Both the position numbers and the translations under genes were made by a program. Positions 1 through 7,481 of a stretch of 64,000 nt of DNA are shown in pieces. The number at the start of each line of letters is the position of its first letter. Within the stretch, counting starts at the first letter, position 1. The stretch comes from Nemesobacter sp965204665. GTDB lineage: Bacteria > Desulfobacterota_D > UBA1144 > Nemesobacterales > Nemesobacteraceae. The notes under the pieces were generated by a model. The model ran no database searches, was not told where the DNA came from, and saw nothing but the letters and a program-made list of their open reading frames with translations. The stretch spans positions 682,001 to 746,000 of the forward strand of contig OZ242002.1 in the NCBI GenBank assembly GCA_965204665.1, given 5' to 3'.

Positions 1-803
1 AGGGCGCTGTTTTCGTTGAAGAACTTGAAGAGATTGCTGAGCAGGGGGGCCATGTTATCTTCAGCGCACATGGAGTAAGTCCCGATGTGCTCAGTGAAGC
101 CGAGCGAAGAGGTTTTCAGGTGGTGGATGCGGTATGCCCGCTTGTAACCAAGGTCCACAACGAAGTAAAGCAGTACGCCGATGCCGGATATACTATAATA
201 CTCGTCGGACACAGAGGACATGTCGAAGTCGTAGGAACCAAGGGAGAAGCTCCGCAAAGCGTAGTGGTGGTGGAGTCGGTGAGCGAAGCGCTTTCTGTGC
301 GGGTGGAGGATCATGAAAAAGTGGCTTACGTAACCCAGACCACGCTCAGCGTGGATGACACCAAGGAAATAGTCGCCGCCCTTGAAAAACGCTTTCCGAA
401 GATCGCAAAACCGTCAAGACTCGATATCTGTTATGCGACACAGAACCGTCAAGACGCGGTGAAGAAACTCGCCGAGGTATCGGACATGATACTGATTATG
501 GGATCTCCTGAAAGTTCAAACTCAAACAGATTGGTTGAAGTCGCAAAAGCCTACGGAGTAAGCAATTCTCATCTCATAGAAGGGTCCGAGACGCTTGTAA
601 ATGCGGACATGTTCGAAAAGAACATGACGGTAGGACTCAGTTCAGGCGCATCAACTCCTGAAGTGATAGTAAAAGAAGTCGTGGCAAGACTCAGAGAACT
701 GGGCGCCACATCTTTTGAAGAACTGACCCTGAAAGAAGAATCGACGAAATTTCCCTTTCCCGGTTCGCTTGAGTTCCAGACCTCTCATGCCCGTATCGAA
801 TGA
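1..803 (+). CDS. ispH: 4-hydroxy-3-methylbut-2-enyl diphosphate reductase, 3' part
   Basis: Last enzyme of the MEP isoprenoid pathway; it reduces HMBPP to IPP and DMAPP with a [4Fe-4S] cluster. The reading frame is open from base 3, so the N-terminus, including the first cluster cysteine, lies outside the window; 266 residues are visible. Family landmarks seen: FSAHGVSP, the second cluster cysteine in DAVCPLVTKVH, the histidine segment GHRGHVEVVGT, the third cysteine in DICYATQNRQ, the substrate-binding GSPESSNSNRL and, near the C-terminus, SSGASTPE. An internal GTG at 87 is not the start, because conserved IspH sequence continues upstream of it. The stop overlaps the start of the next small gene by four bases (ATGA). 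Confidence 0.97.
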   Translation, partial: GAVFVEELEEIAEQGGHVIFSAHGVSPDVLSEAERRGFQVVDAVCPLVTKVHNEVKQYADAGYTIILVGHRGHVEVVGTKGEAPQSVVVVESVSEALSVRVEDHEKVAYVTQTTLSVDDTKEIVAALEKRFPKIAKPSRLDICYATQNRQDAVKKLAEVSDMILIMGSPESSNSNRLVEVAKAYGVSNSHLIEGSETLVNADMFEKNMTVGLSSGASTPEVIVKEVVARLRELGATSFEELTLKEESTKFPFPGSLEFQTSHARIE

Positions 804-1093
804 AACAGCGCATATCAAGATACACGGCAGATATAGAAATTCCCGACGGAGTGGTCTCTGTGGACTGCGAGGCAAGAAACGGAGACAAAACAGAGATACT
901 GTTTCTTCTCAACAGGTCCAGTATGCAGAGCCCGGATCCAACTTCAGGAAGTTTCCGCAACTTACTTGAGAACAACGGAGAAACCACATTGAAAACTGCA
1001 GACACCGATACGAAACGATTCATTGAAAACACTCTGGCCGCAGCCTACGGTCCGCAAGCGGATATAACTGTTGCGCCTACAGAACTTGATTGA
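800..1093 (+). CDS. small uncharacterised protein coupled to ispH
   Basis: This 97-residue protein is not recognised. Its ATG overlaps the ispH stop codon (ATGA), the usual sign of translational coupling, and its stop sits only three bases from the end of the convergent SDR gene, so the space is fully used. The sequence is soluble, with alternating polar and hydrophobic residues in the first half (RYTADIEIPDGVVSVDCEA) that suggest beta strands. It has one cysteine, no signal peptide and no membrane segment. The layout suggests a KEOPS Pcc1-like fold (short beta start, helical end), but the similarity is too weak to name it. The coding call rests on the overlap and on the open frame. Confidence 0.6.
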   Translation: MKQRISRYTADIEIPDGVVSVDCEARNGDKTEILFLLNRSSMQSPDPTSGSFRNLLENNGETTLKTADTDTKRFIENTLAAAYGPQADITVAPTELD

Positions 1094-1096
1094 ATC

Positions 1097-1867
1097 TCAA
1101 TTGGCTATCCAGCCGCCGTCCACGGAAAGCATCGAACCTGTCATGTAGGCGACGTTATCACTGTCGCAGAGAAACAGCACCGCATGGGCTATTTCCTCCG
1201 GAGTGGCGTAACGGCCCAGATGGCCCGTTATCGGCTGAAGTCCCTTGAGGTAATCATCAACTTCCTGCGTAGAATTCCCGAGAAATTCCTCAACCATGGG
1301 CGTCACTGTGGTGCCGGGGCATATGGCGTTTACCCTTATGCCGTTCGGACCGTACTCGAGAGCCATGCTTCTTGTAAGCTGGGTCACGGCCCCTTTCGTC
1401 GAGTTGTATGCGGCGACTCCGGGAATGGCCTTCAGTCCGAGTATGGACGAATTGTTCACTATAGTTCCTCCGCCCTGTTCAATCATGTGCGGGATACAGA
1501 ACTTGGACATAAGAAAAGTGCCCTTGACGTTTATGTCGAACACTCTGTCCCATTCCTCCACCGAGGTTTCATGAGTGACGGCCAGCGGCAGTACCCCCGC
1601 GTTGTTGAACAGTATGTCTATTCTGCCGAAAAGATTTTTTGCGTGATCGACGGCCTCCCTGCAGTCCTTCTCTTTTGATACGTCGCTCACGAGATACTCT
1701 ATTTTCCCTCCATCCCCTTTGCCGGCTTGAGCAACTTCGGCGAGAGTGCTTTCAGTTCTTCCCGTTATAAGCACATCCGCGCCTTCCTCAGCGAACAGTA
1801 TCGCTGTGGACTTCCCTATTCCTAAACTACCACCTGTTATTATTGCGGCTTTGCCTTTAAGTTTCAT
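1097..1867 (-). CDS. short-chain dehydrogenase/reductase (SDR), classical type
   Basis: NAD(P)-dependent oxidoreductase of 256 residues; the substrate cannot be told from sequence. The nucleotide-binding motif is TGGSLGIGKS, followed by the NNAG structural motif. The catalytic set is serine in NNSSILG and the YNSTK tyrosine/lysine pair; the C-terminal MLSVDGGW is typical of the FabG-like classical group. An in-frame ATG 33 bases upstream exists, but the start at 1867 is preferred: GGGAGGAAT precedes it at good distance and MKLKGKAAIITGG is the normal family beginning. It stands alone, convergent with the small gene after ispH, and a broken small ORF ends 25 bases upstream. Confidence 0.93.
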   Translation of the reverse strand: MKLKGKAAIITGGSLGIGKSTAILFAEEGADVLITGRTESTLAEVAQAGKGDGGKIEYLVSDVSKEKDCREAVDHAKNLFGRIDILFNNAGVLPLAVTHETSVEEWDRVFDINVKGTFLMSKFCIPHMIEQGGGTIVNNSSILGLKAIPGVAAYNSTKGAVTQLTRSMALEYGPNGIRVNAICPGTTVTPMVEEFLGNSTQEVDDYLKGLQPITGHLGRYATPEEIAHAVLFLCDSDNVAYMTGSMLSVDGGWIAN

Positions 1868-1892
1868 CAGATTCCTCCCGAAGTGTGGATAT

Positions 1893-2112
1893 TTATTCAA
1901 CTGGCAGAGTGACCACCTGCACCCTGACTGAATATCTTATACCACTAACTGAGCCTATGCCAATTCAAGCGGTGTTGTATTTCGAGATTTCAGCCGAAAC
2001 AGCATTTGCTTCATTCATAAAACTGGACTGCGCAACAGAGACTGTAAGAGTATTGAGAGATAAGATAGTTAAAAATAAACCGACTGTCAGGAATGCATCT
2101 ATTTTTTTGAAG
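1893..2112 (-). pseudogene. broken small secreted-peptide ORF with in-frame TGA
   Basis: Reading the minus strand from about 2112, one frame gives a signal-peptide-like start (FKKIDAFLTVGLFLTILSL, then VSVAQ as a possible cleavage site) and about 20 mature residues. A TGA at 1965 follows, and the same frame then continues for 23 more residues rich in beta-forming amino acids (IGIGSVSGIRYSVRVQVV) to a TAA at 1893, 25 bases before the SDR start. No good start codon or ribosome site precedes the signal sequence. The simplest reading is a small exported protein gene damaged both at its start and by a nonsense change. No family is recognised. Confidence 0.4.
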
Positions 2113-2231
2113 GAATAGGTTCGACACCTAGAGAGATCTGGTGCACAATGTTGAATCAGGAGATTTCCCCCTGTTTCACACCGTCTGCGGACCGTAAACA
2201 CTCCGCCCCGAGCAATACTCCCTGAATCTTT

Positions 2232-3023
2232 TCACCCCCGAATATTCAAAACCCGGCTGAAGTTGTAAGTCAGCGTCATCAGATTGAACTCGCCCCTGCA
2301 CTTCTCAAGACCCCGCATCAGAAACTGATGAAAACTGTTTCCAACCTTCAATGTTCCTAACAGACGTTCAACAGTTCTCCCCCGCTTCCTGAGCAGTCTC
2401 GCGTCTTCGTCCGCCGTCGATACTTGAGTGTCACCACTTCTCTCCGTACAGTCCTTAGTCTCCCGCTTCTCCTTCCGACGCTTCTTCAACTTCTCTATCT
2501 TCTCCAATTCTCTGTCTATATACCCTCGGATTCGTATGCTTGCTCTGCTCGCGGCCGCAGAGAAGAAGGAACCGTCAACCGCCGCCTCGTCCCCACCGAA
2601 CAGGGATAACTCCCTGCACAGCAGAACAAAATCTCTGTTGACCTTTCTCAGTTGCACCGCATGATTCCTGCGGAAATCAGCAATGCTCCTGCAGGACGGC
2701 CGCATCCCCTTCACCAGCCGCATCACTTCAGATTCCTCCCGGTCTCCGCTTCAAGCTTACGGCTGCTGCGTATACCATGCTGATATCCGTAAAGATGCAA
2801 GCTTCAGCATCGCCCGCGGATTACAGGGATGCCGCCCCGCTGTGATGCCGGCCTCGGTATCCTTGAATCCCGGAGAAGTCAGATCAGGGGTGTCGACATA
2901 GGCATCAAGCGCCAGAACCCGGTGGTTCTCTCCGACATAGTCTTCCACTCTCTCGGGCAGAAACAGTGTTTGTCCTCGGTCAAGTGCGGGTTTGTATCGG
3001 CGTCGGTTCACTCCGTATTCCAC
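2232..3023 (-). pseudogene. IS1182-family transposase remnant, internally deleted and frameshifted
   Basis: The N-terminal part has the IS1182 opening (RYKPALDRGQTLFLPERVED, then DAYVDT and GITAGRHPCNPRAMLKL). Near 2798 a one-base gain moves the frame, giving HLYGYQHGIRSSRKLEAETG in the shifted frame. Near 2737 a one-base loss restores the original frame at MRLVKGMRPSCRSIADFRR. The first catalytic aspartate region is present (DEAAVDGSFFSAAA). The sequence then jumps after a charged helix almost directly to the C-terminal LLGTLKVGNSFHQFLMRGLE, so the middle of the DDE domain, with the second acidic residue, is gone. It cannot be active. The start is uncertain (GTG at 3023 or 3011). Confidence 0.85.
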
Positions 3024-3204
3024 ATTGATATTGAAAATAGTGTAATTGCACCTCGGGAAAGAGGTGATGCCGACTACTGACTGTCTGTAATGGGCGCAGA
3101 GATAATTATGCCGCTTCAGATAGCATCGGCCGAGGGGAGAAGGATGGGGACAAATCAGATTCTGTAAAAACATCTCTGTTCCGAGATCTACGCTTAACAA
3201 TGCA

Positions 3205-3232
3205 GAACCTCGGAATACCTTCACAGCCTCAA
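3205..3232. repeat. dispersed ~28-bp repeat, copy A
   Basis: The stretch AACCTCGGAATACCTTCACA and the bases after it recur, with a few changes, at 5238-5263 and more loosely at 35603-35630. All three copies lie next to mobile-element debris or a truncated gene. The third copy is at the end of an IS256-type transposase fragment, so the repeat may be a short piece of that element's coding sequence or end. Confidence 0.45.
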
Positions 3233-3255
3233 ACACTTCGGGCGAAAAAGAGTGC

Positions 3256-3282
3256 TTGACTTACATAGGGGGGGGGTAGAAT
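3256..3282 (+). promoter_or_regulatory. promoter with poly-G spacer upstream of the collagen/RTX lipoprotein
   Basis: TTGACT (3256-3261) and TAGAAT (3277-3282) are separated by 15 bases, the last nine of which are all G. A start site about 7 bases past the -10 would leave a leader of roughly 38 bases to the ATG at 3327. A spacer of 15 is two short of the sigma-70 optimum, so gain of two Gs by slippage would give 17. The porA promoter of Neisseria meningitidis is a known case of expression switched by a G tract between -35 and -10. Function here is inferred from layout only. Confidence 0.5.
3268..3276. repeat. homopolymeric G tract (9 G), first of three
   Basis: Nine consecutive Gs on the plus strand. 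Tracts of exactly the same length occur at 36007-36015 and 48798-48806. Such runs are prone to slippage, and also to consensus error in assemblies. Confidence 0.95.
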
Positions 3283-3326
3283 TGGATTTGTATTGCCGTA
3301 GAGGCATAGCTTAAGGAGGTTCTGTT

Positions 3327-4697
3327 ATGAAGAGGGGAAATTGTGTTATGAAATTACGTAATTTCTTAGTTTTGTTGTTTCTGCTCGGCGGAGCGGTTTT
3401 CTTCGCCGCCTGTGAAGGGGAGATGGGACCGGCAGGTCCTGCAGGTAAAGACGGGGCGAAAGGAGATAAGGGGGATAAGGGAGATAAAGGAGACTCGGGA
3501 ACACCGGGAGCGGCGGGCCCGCAGGGAGATCAGGGAAAGTCCTTCGGTGACCCCAGATGCGACGTGAGCAACGGTATAAATGCTCTGCCCGGTGTCTCCG
3601 ACGATATCACGGGGACTGATGACGACGATGTCATATGCGGAAATCAGTACAAAAACACGATCAGTGCCGCAGCCGGCGATGATACTGTCTACGCCGGTGC
3701 CGGAAACGACACGATATCCGGCGGCACCGGCACGGATACGATATACGGTGAAGACGGAGATGACAAAGTCGATGCTCAGGTTGCAGGCAGCATAGGCACG
3801 GAAACTACCGACGACATCATCTATGGTGGAGATGGACATGATATACTCTGGGGCAACGCCGGCGCTAATACCATCCACGGCGGAGACGGCGCTGATTACA
3901 TCAAAGGAGTAGCCGGCGATGATACCATCAACGGCGGGACGGGACGGGACGCACTTGATGGCGGCGAAGGCAATGATACGCTCAACGGCGGGGACGGGAA
4001 TGATGTTTTCGTTCTCACTGAACCGGGCGATGACAGTTATAACGGCGGCGCCCCGGAAGGGACTGCTCTTTATAGTTTTGCAAATGATTTTTTGATCATA
4101 GGTACTATGCAGACTGCAAGTCAGTTGGTACCGAGCTTGAAGTCTGGTCCGAATATCCCACACTTATCGGTGGCGACAGCTGTGACCTTCGATCTTTCCA
4201 CCGGGTCTTATGACGGCAGTTCTCATGGTTGGGGAGTGTCTACATTTACAGGTATTGAGAATGTTTATTCTGGATTCGGTAACGATACCATCAGCGGAGA
4301 TGCCATGGGAAATTATATCGACGGGTCAAATGGAAACGATACGATTAACGGAAAAGCCGGAAATGACCGCCTCATTGGAGGAGATGGCAATGATACTCTT
4401 ACGGGTGGTGCCGGTGTTGATACTCTTAAAGGCCTGGGCGGCGAAGACATCTTTGTGATTGAACACGAACACAGAAATGAGAAGGACGTTATCGGGGACT
4501 TTGATGCATCACAGAACGATAAGATCCGCTTCAAAGGTTTTCCCTCAGGTAACAATGCTAGAAGATTAGCCGGCTCAGCCGGTATCATTTCCGTAGGTGG
4601 AACAAATGTTGTTGAGATACAGGTGAGCGATTCAGCGAATGAGACCTTGGCGAATACAATTCGTACCACATCAACCCTGTATGAATTCGTGGACTGA
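3327..4697 (+). CDS. lipoprotein with collagen-like stalk and RTX calcium-binding repeats
   Basis: A 456-residue surface or secreted protein with three parts. Residues 1-29 form a lipoprotein signal with hydrophobic core LVLLFLLGGAVFF and lipobox FAAC (C29 would be lipidated). Residues 31-72 are 14 uninterrupted Gly-X-Y triplets, rich in GDK and GPA, as in bacterial collagen-like stalks. From about residue 95 to 395 there are many RTX nonapeptides (GGxGxDxxx: GGTGTDTIYG, GGDGNDTLTG), interrupted by a non-repeat segment around residues 240-320. The C-terminal part resembles the last blade of RTX proteins. AAGGAGGT seven bases before the ATG fixes the start; a second ATG (residue 8) is possible. 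No toxin or enzyme domain and no type I secretion genes are seen nearby, so an adhesion or matrix role is only a guess. Confidence 0.9.
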   Translation: MKRGNCVMKLRNFLVLLFLLGGAVFFAACEGEMGPAGPAGKDGAKGDKGDKGDKGDSGTPGAAGPQGDQGKSFGDPRCDVSNGINALPGVSDDITGTDDDDVICGNQYKNTISAAAGDDTVYAGAGNDTISGGTGTDTIYGEDGDDKVDAQVAGSIGTETTDDIIYGGDGHDILWGNAGANTIHGGDGADYIKGVAGDDTINGGTGRDALDGGEGNDTLNGGDGNDVFVLTEPGDDSYNGGAPEGTALYSFANDFLIIGTMQTASQLVPSLKSGPNIPHLSVATAVTFDLSTGSYDGSSHGWGVSTFTGIENVYSGFGNDTISGDAMGNYIDGSNGNDTINGKAGNDRLIGGDGNDTLTGGAGVDTLKGLGGEDIFVIEHEHRNEKDVIGDFDASQNDKIRFKGFPSGNNARRLAGSAGIISVGGTNVVEIQVSDSANETLANTIRTTSTLYEFVD

Positions 4698-4779
4698 GTT
4701 CAATCGGTTCCGGTGAAATTGTTTCCGTACAGGGAACAATTTCAATGTTCAGCAGATTCTGTTTGTTCTTCTTCAGATC

Positions 4780-4814
4780 AACACGGGTTCCGGAAGACCG
4801 GAGCCCGTGTTTTC
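4780..4814 (+). terminator. intrinsic terminator after the collagen/RTX gene
   Basis: A strong hairpin: AACACGGG then TCCGG, loop AAGA, CCGGA then CCCGTGTT, with one mismatch in the stem and followed by a T-rich end. It lies about 80 bases after the stop at 4697. Confidence 0.8.
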
Positions 4815-5091
4815 TGCAGTGAACGGACACCGGACCCGACCCGTGGATATCCCCTATACCTTATATATCGCACTCATAAGCCTTTTACATTGCGACAAAG
4901 CATTTTTTTGAGCGGCGGACGGCATGAGAGAGCGTGTTTTGGAGATCATTCAGCCGGAATAACTTCCGCATTCGATAATATCCCGTCCGAAACCGAATCC
5001 GAGTTCAACTCATGCGGAACAGATAACAAATCCGCAGTTCCGTCTTTGACGATACGGCAAATATAATTATTGTCACCTGATTATTGTCACC
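4815..5091. other. gene-free stretch
   Basis: No frame here reads as a recognisable protein. The last part holds a direct repeat of ATTATTGTCACC (at about 5066-5077 and 5080-5091) immediately before the ATG of the lpd fragment. Confidence 0.5.
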
Positions 5092-5271
5092 ATGGAAAAG
5101 TTTGATCTCACGGTTGCAGGATCCGGACCCGGCGGATACATAGCGGCCGTAAGAACCGCGCAGATGGGAATGAAAACCGCGGCGGGGGAGCGGGATAAAC
5201 CCGAGTGTTGTAGTTCGAAGTTTAATAGTCGATGCGAAACCTCGGAATACTTCACAGACTCAACATCCTAA
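5092..5271 (+). pseudogene. dihydrolipoamide dehydrogenase N-terminal fragment
   Basis: From the ATG at 5092 the first 36 or so residues match the start of E3 flavoproteins: MEKFDLTVAGSGPGGYIAA carries the FAD-binding GxGxxG, followed by VRTAQMGMKTA and GERDKP. In intact enzymes GGTCLNVGCIPSK with the redox disulfide should follow. Here the similarity stops near 5200, and an unrelated tail runs through the copy B repeat to a TAA at 5271. Only the Rossmann start is left, so no enzyme can be made. No other pyruvate- or 2-oxoglutarate-dehydrogenase gene is nearby. Confidence 0.75.
5238..5263. repeat. dispersed ~28-bp repeat, copy B
   Basis: AACCTCGGAATACTTCACAG and following bases match copy A at 3205-3232 with one missing base and a few changes. 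It marks the region where lpd similarity has just ended. Confidence 0.45.
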
Positions 5272-6120
5272 ACCGCGCCCATTAAACTTGAGTTTAGCAA
5301 TAACGTTAATGCTGGCTTCGGCCATTGAACACACAAAGACCGGAAGGATTGAGAAATGATGTCGCTTGTTTCCGGGTGTTGCCGCTGGAGCTGGATAATG
5401 TTTCTCCGCTTAATTCTTACTAATTCAGGTAATTCAAGCACCGCATTCCGTAAAAATCAGTAATCCGACCGTCGTATTGTCTCAATAGAGACTAAAACAG
5501 TGGCAGACATGAACTTACCATGCCCTCATTATATGAAACTGAGCTCGAAAAACGCTACGGCGCAAATGAAGCCCTGCACGGAAAATTCGTACTACGCCGA
5601 CCCTGTATAAATCTGCAGACTAAGTTCATTCACTCTGATGAAGTTGTTTCCGCAATAGAAAGTGATCTCATATTATATTCAGTGAGTGCTGTTTGAGGGC
5701 GGTCGAGGTGTGACGGATTGAGAGATTTCGGCAGTTGTTGATTCGGTTCGGGGTGAAATTTTAGTCTTTAGCCGGAATTAGCCGATTTCAAGAATTTTTC
5801 GTAAGACTATTCAGTTGTGAATAGCGACCGGATAATCTATGTCCGCTGGACAGGTGCAGGATGTTTCTCATCGCAAAATGATACCCAGCGGACCTCGCAG
5901 TTTCTTGCCGAGTCTCCCTATCCCGCGCCCGAATTACGGTCTGAACATCCCGAAACCACCACCAGACGAAAAATGTAAAGTTTCCACCACGACAACTGAT
6001 GTTCTTAGGACAAAAGAAATTTCATCCTTTCTCAAACCCCTCGAGGCATCGGAGGCGCTGCGCTGGAACTAACGAACAAGTAGGGTAAGTTTAACTCTAG
6101 TTCCAAGTAAAGGTACGTAT
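5272..6120. other. gene-poor stretch before tsaD
   Basis: No recognisable gene in about 850 bases. One short frame (5520-5696, 58 codons, beginning MPSLYETELEKRYGAN) is protein-like but unknown; a related KRYSAN-type piece appears near 47985. A plus-strand frame at 5839-6072 is proline-rich and has no ribosome site. Around 5841-5890 there is an 8-base inverted repeat (TCCGCTGG/CCAGCGGA). The base composition is more mixed than in the flanking genes, as expected for decayed sequence. Confidence 0.5.
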
Positions 6121-7125
6121 ATGTCATCTCTTATTCTCGGCATTGAAACATCCTGCGATGAGACTTCAGCCTCTGTGGCAAGGGACGGAAAAGAACTGCT
6201 TTCAAACATTGTTTCCTCGCAGATAGATATTCACAACGCTTTCGGGGGAGTGGTTCCCGAGGTAGCATCAAGGATGCACACGGAAATAATACTGCAGGTA
6301 GTAGACCAGGCAATTCTGGAGGCGGAAATCTCAGTGAACGATATAGACGCGATAGCAGTAACCCAAGGGCCGGGACTTGTAGGTTCGCTTATGGTCGGAA
6401 TATCAACGGCAAAAGCGCTTGCGTTTTCCTTTGATATTCCTCTTGTCGGAGTAAACCACTTAGAGGCTCATATAGCCGCTGCTCATATTGAAAACGAAAT
6501 CGACTTCCCCTTTATCGCCCTCATAGTTTCAGGAGGACATACAAATCTGTACATGGTAAGAGGTTTTCTTGACTTCGAACTGCTGGGCAGCACAAGAGAC
6601 GACGCGGCGGGAGAGGCTTTCGACAAGGGGGCTAAGGCCCTCGGACTCGGATACCCCGGTGGAATTGAAATAGACAGACTCTCAAAAGCCGGTGACCCCG
6701 ATGCGGTCAATTTTCCCAGACCGTTTAATAATGAATCATATGATTTCAGTTTCAGCGGACTGAAGACCGCTCTGCTGAACTATATCAAGAAAAACCCGGT
6801 GGAGACCGAATCCGACCTTCACGACATATGCGCGGGATTTCAGGAAGCCATAGTGGAAACCCTGACTGATAAAACGCTTAATGCCGCAAGAAAAAACGAG
6901 GCGGGGCGTGTAGTGCTCGCAGGTGGAGTGGCCTGCAACTCGAGACTGAGACAGTTGAGCGAGGAAAAAATCAGAACTGAGGGGATAAATGTCTTTATCC
7001 CCTCACCTTTTCTCTGCACGGACAATGCGGCAATGATAGCTTCTCTGGGCTACCATATGTACAAAGATGACAGGATCTGTTCTCTGAACATCTCTCCCTA
7101 CTCAACTACAAGACGCAGACACTGA
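6121..7125 (+). CDS. tsaD: tRNA N6-adenosine threonylcarbamoyltransferase
   Basis: Transfers threonylcarbamoyl from TC-AMP to A37 of ANN-decoding tRNAs, working with TsaB and TsaE in the cytoplasm. 334 residues, the usual length. The ASKHA-fold start GIETSCDETS is present, as are metal ligands H113 and H117 in NHLEAH, the substrate loop SGGHTNLY, the GEAFDKGAK segment, GGVACNSRLR, and the final metal-ligand aspartate in CTDNAAMIA. The start is the ATG at 6121 with AAAGGT upstream. It follows a gene-poor stretch, is followed by a tRNA gene on the other strand, and appears to be transcribed alone. Confidence 0.98.
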   Translation: MSSLILGIETSCDETSASVARDGKELLSNIVSSQIDIHNAFGGVVPEVASRMHTEIILQVVDQAILEAEISVNDIDAIAVTQGPGLVGSLMVGISTAKALAFSFDIPLVGVNHLEAHIAAAHIENEIDFPFIALIVSGGHTNLYMVRGFLDFELLGSTRDDAAGEAFDKGAKALGLGYPGGIEIDRLSKAGDPDAVNFPRPFNNESYDFSFSGLKTALLNYIKKNPVETESDLHDICAGFQEAIVETLTDKTLNAARKNEAGRVVLAGGVACNSRLRQLSEEKIRTEGINVFIPSPFLCTDNAAMIASLGYHMYKDDRICSLNISPYSTTRRRH

Positions 7126-7242
7126 CTGAGACGCTTCAATTATTCCTTTTACGGTTTCATGCTCTCTTCAACACGCTCAATGCGGTCATGACGGGTCTTG
7201 AAAACTTTCTTCGGACTAAAAACTTCAGGGGAAAAATATATC

Positions 7243-7318
7243 TGGTAGCCCCAACGGGATTCGAACCCGTGTTTCAGCCTTGAGAGGGCTGCGTCCTGAA
7301 CCCCTAGACGATGGGGCC
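7243..7318 (-). tRNA. tRNA-Glu (anticodon CTC)
   Basis: The minus strand gives a full cloverleaf: acceptor GGCCCCA pairing with TGGGGCT (first pair G-U), D-arm CGTCTAGGGGTTCAGGAC, anticodon stem CAGCC/GGCTG around loop CTCTCAA with CTC at 34-36, and T-arm CGGGTTCGAATCCCG. The 3' CCA is encoded (complement of 7243-7245). Confidence 0.96.
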
Positions 7319-7424
7319 TCGAAACCTAGAGGTGTTAGTGTATCACGAAGAACCGCGACTTCAAAAAATTGGAGGAAAAGAGTGAGGTAACTCCCTGTAG
7401 TTTTATGACAGTAGAAATGTATTG

Positions 7425-7430
7425 TATAAT
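7425..7430 (+). promoter_or_regulatory. probable -10 element for the HAD/GH65 genes
   Basis: A perfect TATAAT 52 bases before the HAD start. No good -35 is seen at 17 bases (ATGACA ends 14 bases upstream), so only the -10 hexamer is supported. Confidence 0.35.
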
Positions 7431-7481
7431 AGACGGCAATATAGACAGTTTCGGTCAAAATATCTGAACAGATTGAACCTG

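Noticed and set aside
5839..6072. Proline-rich frame upstream of tsaD
   Set aside because: No ribosome site, low-complexity composition and no recognisable family.
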